Below are positions 1 through 5,282 of a stretch of DNA of 10,709 nucleotides, one piece after another. Below the pieces are notes generated by a model. It did no database searches. It had not been told where the DNA came from and saw nothing but the letters and a program-made list of their open reading frames with translations. The stretch is from assembly GCA_030608725.1 (NCBI GenBank), contig JAUWDP010000018.1, positions 1 to 10,709 on the forward strand, read 5' to 3'. A program made the translations under genes and the position numbers. The DNA is from Candidatus Bathyarchaeota archaeon (GTDB lineage: Archaea > Thermoproteota > Bathyarchaeia > TCS64). Positions within the stretch are counted from its first letter, which is position 1; each line of letters starts with the position of its first letter.

Positions 1-246
1 CTTCTTCCGGCCCAGGGTGTCAGCTAGGTATCCCCCGAACAGGGTTGGAACTATCCTTGTGACTGCTCCGACGGCGGAGATGAGGCCGATGTCTATGTGG
101 CGGCCTCCAAGCTCTAGGACATATAGCGCGTAGAAGGGCCATGTCATGCTGCCCGCGATGTTCCATAAACCTGAGCTGAGAAACATTACACTGATGTTGC
201 CCTTGAGAAAGTCCCATCTACCCGCAGGACTATCAGACTTTATCAT
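1..246 (-). CDS. MFS transporter, N-terminal part (cut by window edge)
   Basis: Reading the minus strand from the ATG at 246 gives 82 codons with no stop before the window edge. The product begins MIKSDSPAGRWDFLKGN. It then has a hydrophobic segment at about residues 18-45 (first membrane helix) and a second at about 51-70. The motif GGYLADTLGRKK at residues 71-82 matches motif A of the major facilitator superfamily, the loop between helices 2 and 3 (GxxxDxxGRKK). The start is well bounded: the in-frame codons upstream contain no start codon before a TGA at 276-274. There is no clear Shine-Dalgarno sequence. The protein would be an inner-membrane secondary transporter; the substrate cannot be told from this fragment. 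It is divergent from the secreted protein at 495. The frame and motif are seen directly; the family call is firm, the substrate unknown. Confidence 0.85.
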   Translation of the reverse strand, partial: MIKSDSPAGRWDFLKGNISVMFLSSGLWNIAGSMTWPFYALYVLELGGRHIDIGLISAVGAVTRIVPTLFGGYLADTLGRKK

Positions 247-305
247 TATTCGAACATCGATACCATCAGCTGCTCAGGTTCTAGCATATTCCCACCATCT
301 ACGAG

Positions 306-313
306 GATAAAAG
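306..313 (-). promoter_or_regulatory. Putative TATA box of the MFS gene
   Basis: On the minus strand this reads CTTTTATC, an archaeal TATA-like element in an AT-rich patch. It lies about 64 bases ahead of the ATG at 246, which would give a leader of roughly 35-40 bases. It is the best box in this stretch, but no transcript end supports it. Confidence 0.4.
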
Positions 314-358
314 TTTACCTGAAAGAAAAGAATGAGATATAACAAGGGGGGTCACGCA

Positions 359-370
359 TTCGCACGCGAA
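359..370. repeat. 12-bp inverted repeat, possible operator
   Basis: TTCGC-AC-GCGAA is a dyad with two perfect 5-base arms and a 2-base centre, too tight for an RNA hairpin but suited to a dimeric DNA-binding protein. It lies between the divergent MFS and secreted-protein genes. It is flanked by a G6 run (346-351) and a C8 run (385-392) that could pair as a 7-base stem. Regulatory function is inference only. Confidence 0.25.
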
Positions 371-406
371 CCCATTAACCTTCACCCCCCCCAAGAGGAG
401 GTATGC

Positions 407-441
407 GTTCTACTGGTTAGAACAAAGAGACTCAACTGTTC
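407..441 (+). repeat. Overlapping inverted repeats (alternative hairpins)
   Basis: GTTCTA (407-412) and TAGAAC (418-423) form a perfect 6-base stem with a 5-base loop. GAACA (420-424), inside the second arm, can instead pair with TGTTC (437-441). The two stems exclude each other. They lie 54-88 bases ahead of the secreted-protein gene at 495. If the proposed TATA box at 452-459 is right, they are upstream of that transcript, so they would act as DNA sites rather than as a leader RNA. If transcription starts further left (a TATA-like ATATAA is at 336-341), they would lie in the leader. Confidence 0.25.
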
Positions 442-451
442 GAATGTGTAG

Positions 452-459
452 CATTATAC
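452..459 (+). promoter_or_regulatory. Putative TATA box of the PepSY-like gene
   Basis: CATTATAC lies about 40 bases ahead of the ATG at 495, predicting a transcription start near 480 and a short leader. That leader holds the ribosome binding site GAGGT at 484-488, six bases before the ATG. Position and sequence fit archaeal promoters. Confidence 0.45.
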
Positions 460-494
460 CCAAGTGATGTCCCCTAGATGTACGAGGTACAGAG

Positions 495-1241
495 ATGAAA
501 CCTAAGTCATTAATCGTCTTGACCATAGTACTCGCATTCGCCTTGACGGCGATGTCACTCAACGCGGCGAGGCCTACCGGGGACGAGCTCTCCGAGACGG
601 ACGCCGCCATAGAACTGGCACTGGAGTTCGTGAGGCACAGCCCCACGTACCTCTTCGACGGTATCTACGAGACCGTTAAGGTCGTCGATACCATCATAAT
701 GGAAAGCTACCCGGTCCAGTACATCATAATCATCGAGTTCGACAGCCGCCACGCCGGATTCGGCGACAGGACCGGCCAGGTCCTGGCCCAGGTGATAACC
801 CCCCACACGGCCGGTGTAAAGGTCGTGGACGGCGAGGTCGTCGTGGCCATCCTTGACGACGTCTGGGACATGGTGAACCAGGAGGAGATGGAGGTCTTCG
901 ATGACGTTGACCCGGACACCCCCGTCGTGCATGATAACCCGGAGAACTCCATACTCACCCCCGAGCGAGCGGTTGAGCTGGCCGTGGAGTACGCCATCCT
1001 GACCTTCAGAGATCTTGACGGAATCAGCGCCCCTGAGAGCTGGGAGACAGAGGATCTCATTCCAAAGGGGCTCGTCGGCGCCTCCAAGAGGAAGTTCACT
1101 GGAGACAGCTGGACAGTGGAAGCCAGCTGGGCAGTGGTCTGGAAGCCAGTCTACACCGTCGAGATAAACCACGGCGGCGAGGACGGATTCCACTGGAAGG
1201 GCACCGTGGACCAAGACGGGAACGTCGTCGAGATAGAGTAG
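495..1241 (+). CDS. Secreted protein with two PepSY-like repeats
   Basis: The 248-residue product has a typical signal peptide or N-terminal anchor: a lysine-containing start (MKPK), a hydrophobic run at residues 5-20 and small residues near 21-26 (SLNAA). I see no lipobox cysteine and no later membrane segment, so it is probably exported. The mature part looks duplicated. Residues 34-57 (AAIELALEF, ending LFDGI) resemble residues 155-177 (RAVELAVEY, ending DLDGI). Each helix is followed by a strand-rich section with Y/W-x-V-x patterns and a terminal G-[EN]-VV turn (DGEVV at 112-116, DGNVVEIE at 241-248). This helix plus beta-hairpin layout is that of PepSY-type domains, associated with peptidase inhibition or propeptides. 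The mature protein is acidic. The start is supported by GAGGT at 484-488. It has its own predicted promoter and a T-rich terminator, so it is likely monocistronic. The PepSY call rests on pattern only; the exact role is unknown. Confidence 0.7.
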   Translation: MKPKSLIVLTIVLAFALTAMSLNAARPTGDELSETDAAIELALEFVRHSPTYLFDGIYETVKVVDTIIMESYPVQYIIIIEFDSRHAGFGDRTGQVLAQVITPHTAGVKVVDGEVVVAILDDVWDMVNQEEMEVFDDVDPDTPVVHDNPENSILTPERAVELAVEYAILTFRDLDGISAPESWETEDLIPKGLVGASKRKFTGDSWTVEASWAVVWKPVYTVEINHGGEDGFHWKGTVDQDGNVVEIE

Positions 1242-1295
1242 CCGAACTGAGCTGCACTCTCGGACAGACCGGGAGGAGGCAGATTCAGACCCCCA

Positions 1296-1301
1296 TTTTT
1301 T
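1296..1301 (+). terminator. T-tract terminator after the PepSY-like gene
   Basis: TTTTTT about 55 bases after the stop codon, followed by a further AT-rich run (ACATTTTAATTAG). Archaeal RNA polymerase commonly stops at such T-tracts without a hairpin, and none is seen here. Confidence 0.5.
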
Positions 1302-1344
1302 ACATTTTAATTAGATACTGAAGCCCCCGAATTCTGCTCTACGG

Positions 1345-1350
1345 TTAATA
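1345..1350 (+). promoter_or_regulatory. Weak TATA-like box for the kinase-like gene
   Basis: TTAATA lies about 35 bases ahead of the ATG at 1383 and would give a leader of only about 10 bases. That agrees with the lack of a Shine-Dalgarno sequence there (GGTACCCAC precedes the ATG). A competing candidate is TTTTAATTA at 1306-1314, giving a leader of about 45 bases. Confidence 0.3.
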
Positions 1351-1382
1351 GTCTCACAGCCAGAGTAAACGATGGTACCCAC

Positions 1383-2315
1383 ATGACCTCATTCGAGGAG
1401 ACTAACCCCTGTGACATATCCCTCGAGACCGTGTTGGGAGCCCTCCGAGGGTTCTTCCCGGACATCCGTGAGGACGATGTGGCCTTCATCTACCATGGCA
1501 CGTACAACGTCTTCGAGGTGATGGGCGAGTGGATCTTCCGCTTCCCGGACAGCAGCCTCCTCAACGAGGACGGGCTCGAGCTCATCCGGTACGAGCACGA
1601 GGTCCTCCAGGTCATAGGCCCCCACGTCTCTCTGGAGGTCCCCAGGTTCGAGCACATATCGGAGGACCCCGAGCTCCCCTTCGCAGGCTACCGAAAGATT
1701 CCAGGTGTCTCCCTTTCCACCTACTTTGACAGGACGAAAAAGAAGAGCAGGGAGGAGATGGCCGAGAAGCTCGGGGGCTTCCTCTCGGAGCTGCATTCGC
1801 CGGAGGTCTACGAGGCGTACGCGGAGAGGTGGCCGACTGAGTTCACCGGGGAGGCCTTCAAGGAGTACTGGGAGGGCTACTACGCCCTGATACAGGAGAG
1901 AGTTTATCCGGAGCTCGACGATGAGCAGACTGCTTGGGTCACACGGCTGTTCTCGGACTACCTTGAGGACGACGAGAGCTTCGCCTTCGAGCCCCGTGTC
2001 GTCCATGGGGACTTCGACACCTCTAACATCATCGTGGACCCGGAAACGATGGCCGTCAAGGGGATCATCGACTTCGAGGAGACTGGGCTCTGGGACCCCG
2101 CCGCAGACCTCCTGTTCTTCGGCGAGGGGCACGACTTCATCGACAGGATCATGGAGGCCTACACGCAGCCCATGGGGCCCAACCTGGAGGGGAGGATGCG
2201 CTTTCTGTACAACCGGGTGCCCCTCATCTACGTCTCCACGGGGATCGAGCTTGAGTACAGGGAGATGGTGGAGGCCGGCCTCGGCATGCTCGAGGCACGG
2301 ATGAACATAGGCTAG
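1383..2315 (+). CDS. APH-family kinase-like protein (phosphotransferase, PF01636 type)
   Basis: The 310-residue protein has the aminoglycoside phosphotransferase / choline-kinase-like fold signature. A possible nucleotide-binding strand pair lies at residues 37-55 (YHGTYNVFEV, then WIFRFP), with R53 at the usual basic position of the third strand. Glutamates in EHEVL (71-75) could form the paired salt bridge. The catalytic loop is VVHGDFDTSNII (206-217), with D210 as catalytic base and N215 as metal ligand. IIDFEE (228-233) follows, with D230 as the second metal ligand. All catalytic residues are present, so an active ATP-dependent small-molecule kinase is expected. Members phosphorylate antibiotics, choline, homoserine, sugars and more; nothing here fixes the substrate, so a resistance function should not be assumed. 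It is cytoplasmic with no signal peptide. It stands alone, converging on the minus-strand cluster with 33 bases between stop codons. Confidence 0.85.
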   Translation: MTSFEETNPCDISLETVLGALRGFFPDIREDDVAFIYHGTYNVFEVMGEWIFRFPDSSLLNEDGLELIRYEHEVLQVIGPHVSLEVPRFEHISEDPELPFAGYRKIPGVSLSTYFDRTKKKSREEMAEKLGGFLSELHSPEVYEAYAERWPTEFTGEAFKEYWEGYYALIQERVYPELDDEQTAWVTRLFSDYLEDDESFAFEPRVVHGDFDTSNIIVDPETMAVKGIIDFEETGLWDPAADLLFFGEGHDFIDRIMEAYTQPMGPNLEGRMRFLYNRVPLIYVSTGIELEYREMVEAGLGMLEARMNIG

Positions 2316-2334
2316 CCAGCTGAAACATAGCTGG
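2316..2334. terminator. Small hairpin between convergent genes
   Basis: CCAGCT (2316-2321) and AGCTGG (2329-2334) are perfect inverted arms with a 7-base loop, starting right after the kinase-like gene's TAG. They fill most of the 33-base gap between convergent genes and could act on both strands. There is no T-tract, so termination is only a possibility. Confidence 0.25.
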
Positions 2335-2348
2335 TCGCTCGCGTTAAG

Positions 2349-2927
2349 CTACATGTCTATCCCGGGTCTGATGTTCTGCGCGGACCTCTCCACGACCTTT
2401 GAGATACGCCGGGCCCTAGTCTCATCCCTTTTTGCGTCCAACACCCACCGGGTGTACATGAGCTTCACCGAGTTTGTGAAGGCCTCCCAGTTACTCCAGG
2501 CCTCTTCATCTCCCCTGAGGGCCTCAATTAGGTCTTCAGGGACCTCGGGGGCTACCCTCGAAGTGTAAGCGGAATCCCACATCCCGTTGGACTTGGCCTT
2601 CTCTACCTCGGCGTATCCGGCCTCCGCCATGAGGCCCGCCTCCATCATCCTCTCAGCCCTACCCCTATTGAGCTTGGACCACGGGCTGTTCCTCCTCCTG
2701 GGCGAGAACCATTGGCGGAACCTGTCGCCGTCGACGCTCTGCATCCTGCCGTCTATCCAGCCGTAGCAGATTCCCTCCTCGACTGCGTCGACGTACCTCA
2801 GCCCCTCCAGATTCGACCCCACCTTGTACATGATGACCCAGATCCCCTTGTCCCGGGTATGGTTATCCTCGAGCCAGCTGCGCCAATCGGATCGGTTCCT
2901 GAAGTCGAGCTCAGGGGGCTGGGTCAT
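2349..2927 (-). CDS. YdeI/OmdA-family protein
   Basis: The 192-residue protein matches the YdeI / OmpD-associated pattern (COG4430-like) along its whole length. An N-terminal DWRSWLEDNH (14-23) is followed by YVDAVEEGICYGWIDG (45-60). Then come a FSPRRRNSPWSKLNRGR stretch (74-90), GLMAEAGYAEVEKAK (98-112), and a C-terminal helical part with WVLDAKRDETRARR (161-174). These are the conserved blocks of the family, whose members have been linked to protection against some bacteriocins or antimicrobial peptides in bacteria; the biochemical activity is not established. No signal peptide or membrane segment is seen, so it should be cytoplasmic. The ATG lies four bases after the stop of the TIGR04076-type gene, with AGAGGA (minus strand, 2937-2942) as ribosome binding site inside that gene's end. 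It is therefore very likely the last gene of the operon. The family call is strong; the role here is unknown. Confidence 0.85.
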   Translation of the reverse strand: MTQPPELDFRNRSDWRSWLEDNHTRDKGIWVIMYKVGSNLEGLRYVDAVEEGICYGWIDGRMQSVDGDRFRQWFSPRRRNSPWSKLNRGRAERMMEAGLMAEAGYAEVEKAKSNGMWDSAYTSRVAPEVPEDLIEALRGDEEAWSNWEAFTNSVKLMYTRWVLDAKRDETRARRISKVVERSAQNIRPGIDM

Positions 2928-2931
2928 GCCG

Positions 2932-3237
2932 TTAGATCCTCTCCAGCTTGAATACCACGGTCTTACGGCCGTCTGTGCAGCTGGAGTAGGAGGTGCCGGG
3001 GGCCCCTATCCAGGGGTAGTCCCCTCCCCGCATTAGGTGGATGAGGTCCCTGTAGATGTCCCTGAAGGCCCAGCTGCAGAACCCCTCGGGGCAGTTGGCG
3101 CTCTCCAGGACGTACTCCTGCCCCGGCGTGTGGACCTTGCACGGGGTCGCGAAGTCGGCCAGCTCCGGGGGCACGTCGTCTCTGAAGATCTCCTCCTTGG
3201 AGAAGCCGCGGATGACGGTGATCTTTACGGCTGCCAT
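2932..3237 (-). CDS. TIGR04076-type cysteine protein, full-length copy
   Basis: The 101-residue protein opens with KITVIRGF (5-12). It continues with TPCKVHTPGQEYVL (31-44), CPEGFCSWAFRDIYRDL (49-65), a GGDYPW segment (71-76), and SCTDGRKTVVFKLERI (86-101). The order PC...G.E...CP.GFCSWA..DI...L...CTDG...VVF.IE is that of the TIGR04076 family, small proteins of unknown function common in archaea and anaerobic bacteria. The four cysteines (C33, C49, C54, C87) are candidates for metal binding or redox chemistry; this is inference from their spacing. Its ATG shares one base with the TGA of the upstream paralogue (TGATG), which suggests coupled translation. It is 55-60 percent similar by eye to that paralogue outside the missing block, pointing to tandem duplication. 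No signal peptide. Confidence 0.85.
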   Translation of the reverse strand: MAAVKITVIRGFSKEEIFRDDVPPELADFATPCKVHTPGQEYVLESANCPEGFCSWAFRDIYRDLIHLMRGGDYPWIGAPGTSYSSCTDGRKTVVFKLERI

Positions 3238-3497
3238 CAGTCCTCCACCTTCTCGATCCTGAAGACTACGGGCCTGAGCCCGTCGGTGCAGGTCACCCAG
3301 TTCACCTTACTCTCGGCGTAGTAGTCGCTCCCGAAGTAGAGGTCGACGAGGTCCTTCTGGATGTCGGCGTAGGCCCAGCTGCAGAAGCCAGCGGGGCAGG
3401 GGCTCGTGAAGTCGTCCGGGAGGTGGTCGGGGGGCTCCCCCTTGAAGACCTCCTCGACCGTGAAGCCCTTCACGACGCTGATCTTGATCCTAGTCAT
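3237..3497 (-). CDS. TIGR04076-type cysteine protein, internally shortened copy
   Basis: This 86-residue paralogue of the next gene keeps the start (KISVVKGF, 4-11; compare KITVIRGF), CPAGFCSWAYADIQKDL (34-50) and CTDGLRPVVFRIEKVED (70-86). Between the two it goes straight from SPC to PAGFCSW, where the neighbour has 16 more residues including another cysteine. It therefore has three cysteines (C34, C39, C70) instead of four. The frame is intact and the rest well conserved, so it looks like a working variant, not a pseudogene. It starts 34 bases after the GGT-like gene's stop, with no strong Shine-Dalgarno sequence, and ends by overlapping the next ATG by one base. Function is unknown. A pairing of unequal subunits is conceivable but unproven. 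Confidence 0.8.
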   Translation of the reverse strand: MTRIKISVVKGFTVEEVFKGEPPDHLPDDFTSPCPAGFCSWAYADIQKDLVDLYFGSDYYAESKVNWVTCTDGLRPVVFRIEKVED

Positions 3498-3531
3498 GTC
3501 AGGCTCACGTAGTTCTGACCTCGTGCGCGTA

Positions 3532-5223
3532 TTAGTGTCCTACGGCGATAGACTCGTGCATGTATTGGTGGCACTGGACGCCCCCGTGGAGGAGCCCCGT
3601 CTCCGGGTCCACAACGACGCCGACGGGCCGCCCCCAGCCATAGCGCTCCCGGTCCACCCAAACGAGGTCATGGCCCCTCTCCAGGAGCCCCTCCCTCACC
3701 TCCGACGGGTACCTGTTATCGACGTAGACGGTGGAGGTCTCCCTGAAGAGCTTGGGGGCCTCGATGGCGTCCTGGATGCCCATCCCATGGTCCACAACGT
3801 TGACGATCACGTGGGCGACGGAGACCTGGATCTTCCTGCCCCCGGGGGCTCCGACGGACATGAAGGGCTCCCCGTCCCTGAGGAGGATGGTGGGGCAGAC
3901 GTTCTGGATCCGCCTCTTCCTGCCGTCGATGGAGTTGGCGTGGCCCGGCTCCGGGTCGAGACCGTACATGCCGTTGTTCATCGCGATGCCCGTCCCCGGG
4001 ACCACGATGCCACTGCCGAAGCCGTCCACCACGGTCTGGTTGACACAGACCAGGTTCCCCGCCCTGTCCCCAACGGCGAGTACCGTGGTGCACTCGGGCT
4101 CGTGGGGCCAGGGGTCGCCGGGCTCGACGGCGCAGGCCTCGTCCAGGCGTATCCTCCCCCTGAGCTCCTCGGCGTACCCGTCGGAGACGAGGGCCTTTTG
4201 GGGGACGCGGACGTGACCCGGGTCGCCGAGGTATTTGAAGCGGTCAGCGAAGGCGAGGCCCACCGCCTCGGCCATGAGGTGGACCGTCTCAGGGGATCCG
4301 AAGCCGAGGCCTGCGAGGTCGTATCCCTCCAGTATCTTGAGTATCTGCATCATGGTGATGCCAGAGTGGCTGGGGTCGTAGACCACGTCGTATCCCCTGT
4401 AGCTGCCGGGCTCGGGCTCGTGGACTATGGGTTCGTAGATGTCTAGGTCCTCCAGGGTGATGAGCCCTCCTCCTCTCTCCATCTCCTCGGCGATGGCCTC
4501 GGCGATCCAGCCCCTGTAGAAGGTGTCTGGCCCTTCCTCCGCGATGGAGGCCAGGGACGTCGCGAGGTCGGATTGGATGAGCTTCAGCGGGTTCTTCGCT
4601 ATAACCGAGGAGGGCCTGTAGGGATACTGGCCGTCGATGAGGTAGATCCTCCTCCACTCAGGGAAGACGGAGAAGAGCCTCATCCTGCTCGCTATGGCGT
4701 TGGTGATGCCCCTACCGGGGACGAAGCCCTCCCTGGCGACCGTGATGGCGGGCCCCATTACCTCCTTCAGGCTCATGGTCCCATATCTCTCCAGAGCCTC
4801 CGTGAGTCCCGCGACGGTGCCGGGAGTGGTGCTGGCCCTGTAGCCGTAAACGTTGGCGTTGCCCTTCACCCTGCGCCAGCCCATCCAGCCGGGCTCGGTC
4901 TCCTCGGTGAGCTCGTACATGTCAGGGGTGCAGCTCTTGGCTGGGCGCCCGACGTAGTCGACGATGACGTTCTCCCCCGACTCGAGGTGGATGGCCATGA
5001 CGCCCTCCCCGCCGATGCCGTTCGAGGCGGGCTCCACGACGCAGTCCATGAAGGCAGCCGCGATGGCGGCGTCCACGGCGGTCCCTCCCCTCCTCATCAT
5101 CTTTACGCCGGCCTCGCCGATGAGGGGATGCTTCGAGGCCACCATGCCGTTCTCGGCGACGCAGTCGGGCCTCCCGGCTCCGACCCACCTGCGACTCTGG
5201 TAGACTAGGGGCTGATCAGACAT
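3532..5223 (-). CDS. Gamma-glutamyltransferase-like Ntn hydrolase with altered substrate pocket
   Basis: The 563-residue protein follows the gamma-glutamyltranspeptidase family (COG0405) from end to end. Near the N-terminus: GMVASKHPLIGEAG (26-39), GGTAVDAAIAAAF (46-58) and NGIGGEGVM (68-76). Then TTPGTVAGL (132-140) and MGPAITVAREGF (156-167). The self-cleavage site is at CTTVLAVGDRAGN (378-390), with T379 as likely nucleophile and new N-terminus of the small subunit. T397 corresponds to the helper threonine of the E. coli enzyme. GSGIVVPGTGIAMNNGM (403-419) and VGAPGGRKI (457-465) follow. Several residues that hold glutamate in characterised enzymes are changed; see findings. Unlike many bacterial GGTs it has no signal peptide, so it is probably cytoplasmic. 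The ATG at 5223 lies about 26 bases after a TATA-like box, fitting a leaderless mRNA. It is first in a likely four-gene operon. An amidase or acylase acting on another gamma- or N-acyl compound is plausible. Confidence 0.88.
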   Translation of the reverse strand: MSDQPLVYQSRRWVGAGRPDCVAENGMVASKHPLIGEAGVKMMRRGGTAVDAAIAAAFMDCVVEPASNGIGGEGVMAIHLESGENVIVDYVGRPAKSCTPDMYELTEETEPGWMGWRRVKGNANVYGYRASTTPGTVAGLTEALERYGTMSLKEVMGPAITVAREGFVPGRGITNAIASRMRLFSVFPEWRRIYLIDGQYPYRPSSVIAKNPLKLIQSDLATSLASIAEEGPDTFYRGWIAEAIAEEMERGGGLITLEDLDIYEPIVHEPEPGSYRGYDVVYDPSHSGITMMQILKILEGYDLAGLGFGSPETVHLMAEAVGLAFADRFKYLGDPGHVRVPQKALVSDGYAEELRGRIRLDEACAVEPGDPWPHEPECTTVLAVGDRAGNLVCVNQTVVDGFGSGIVVPGTGIAMNNGMYGLDPEPGHANSIDGRKRRIQNVCPTILLRDGEPFMSVGAPGGRKIQVSVAHVIVNVVDHGMGIQDAIEAPKLFRETSTVYVDNRYPSEVREGLLERGHDLVWVDRERYGWGRPVGVVVDPETGLLHGGVQCHQYMHESIAVGH

Positions 5224-5244
5224 GATCAGGGATTATTATAGGAT

Positions 5245-5253
5245 CTTAAAATG
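5245..5253 (-). promoter_or_regulatory. TATA box for the GGT-like operon (leaderless)
   Basis: On the minus strand this reads CATTTTAAG, centred about 26 bases before the A of the ATG at 5223. That spacing puts transcription start at or beside the start codon. No Shine-Dalgarno sequence precedes the ATG, which supports a leaderless transcript. A second AT-rich element, CTATAATAATC (5232-5242), is too close to be the box. Confidence 0.5.
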
Positions 5254-5264
5254 ATTCGTGCCTC

Positions 5265-5282
5265 GGAGGCTATCCCGCCTCC
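5265..5282 (-). terminator. Hairpin at the end of the aminotransferase gene
   Basis: GGAGGC (5265-5270) and GCCTCC (5277-5282) are perfect arms around a 6-base loop containing the stop codon region. An alternative smaller palindrome, GCCTCGGAGGC, covers 5260-5270. On the minus strand the stem is followed about a dozen bases later by TTTT. It could help end the aminotransferase transcript before the GGT-like promoter, but the T-run is short and also serves as the TATA candidate. Confidence 0.3.

Noticed and set aside
20..217. 65-codon open frame on the minus strand at the left edge
   Set aside because: A different frame of the same strand gives a clear MFS N-terminus with motif A.
395..450. 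tRNA-like pieces: a GTTC...GAAC arm with a GG-containing loop, followed by GTTCGAAT
   Set aside because: The space between the arms is too short for an anticodon arm, the T-arm stem does not pair and no acceptor stem exists.
555..1214. 219-codon open frame opposite the PepSY-like gene
   Set aside because: The plus-strand frame has a signal peptide, ribosome binding site and internal repeats; the antisense frame has none of these.
1383..2315. Antibiotic resistance gene
   Set aside because: The APH-type fold is shared by many metabolic kinases, and neither context nor motifs point to aminoglycosides.
3406..4446. 346-codon open frame on the plus strand
   Set aside because: It is antisense to the GGT-like gene, whose conserved motifs explain the region. 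The frame is a product of high GC, with low-complexity V/G/D/P-rich content.
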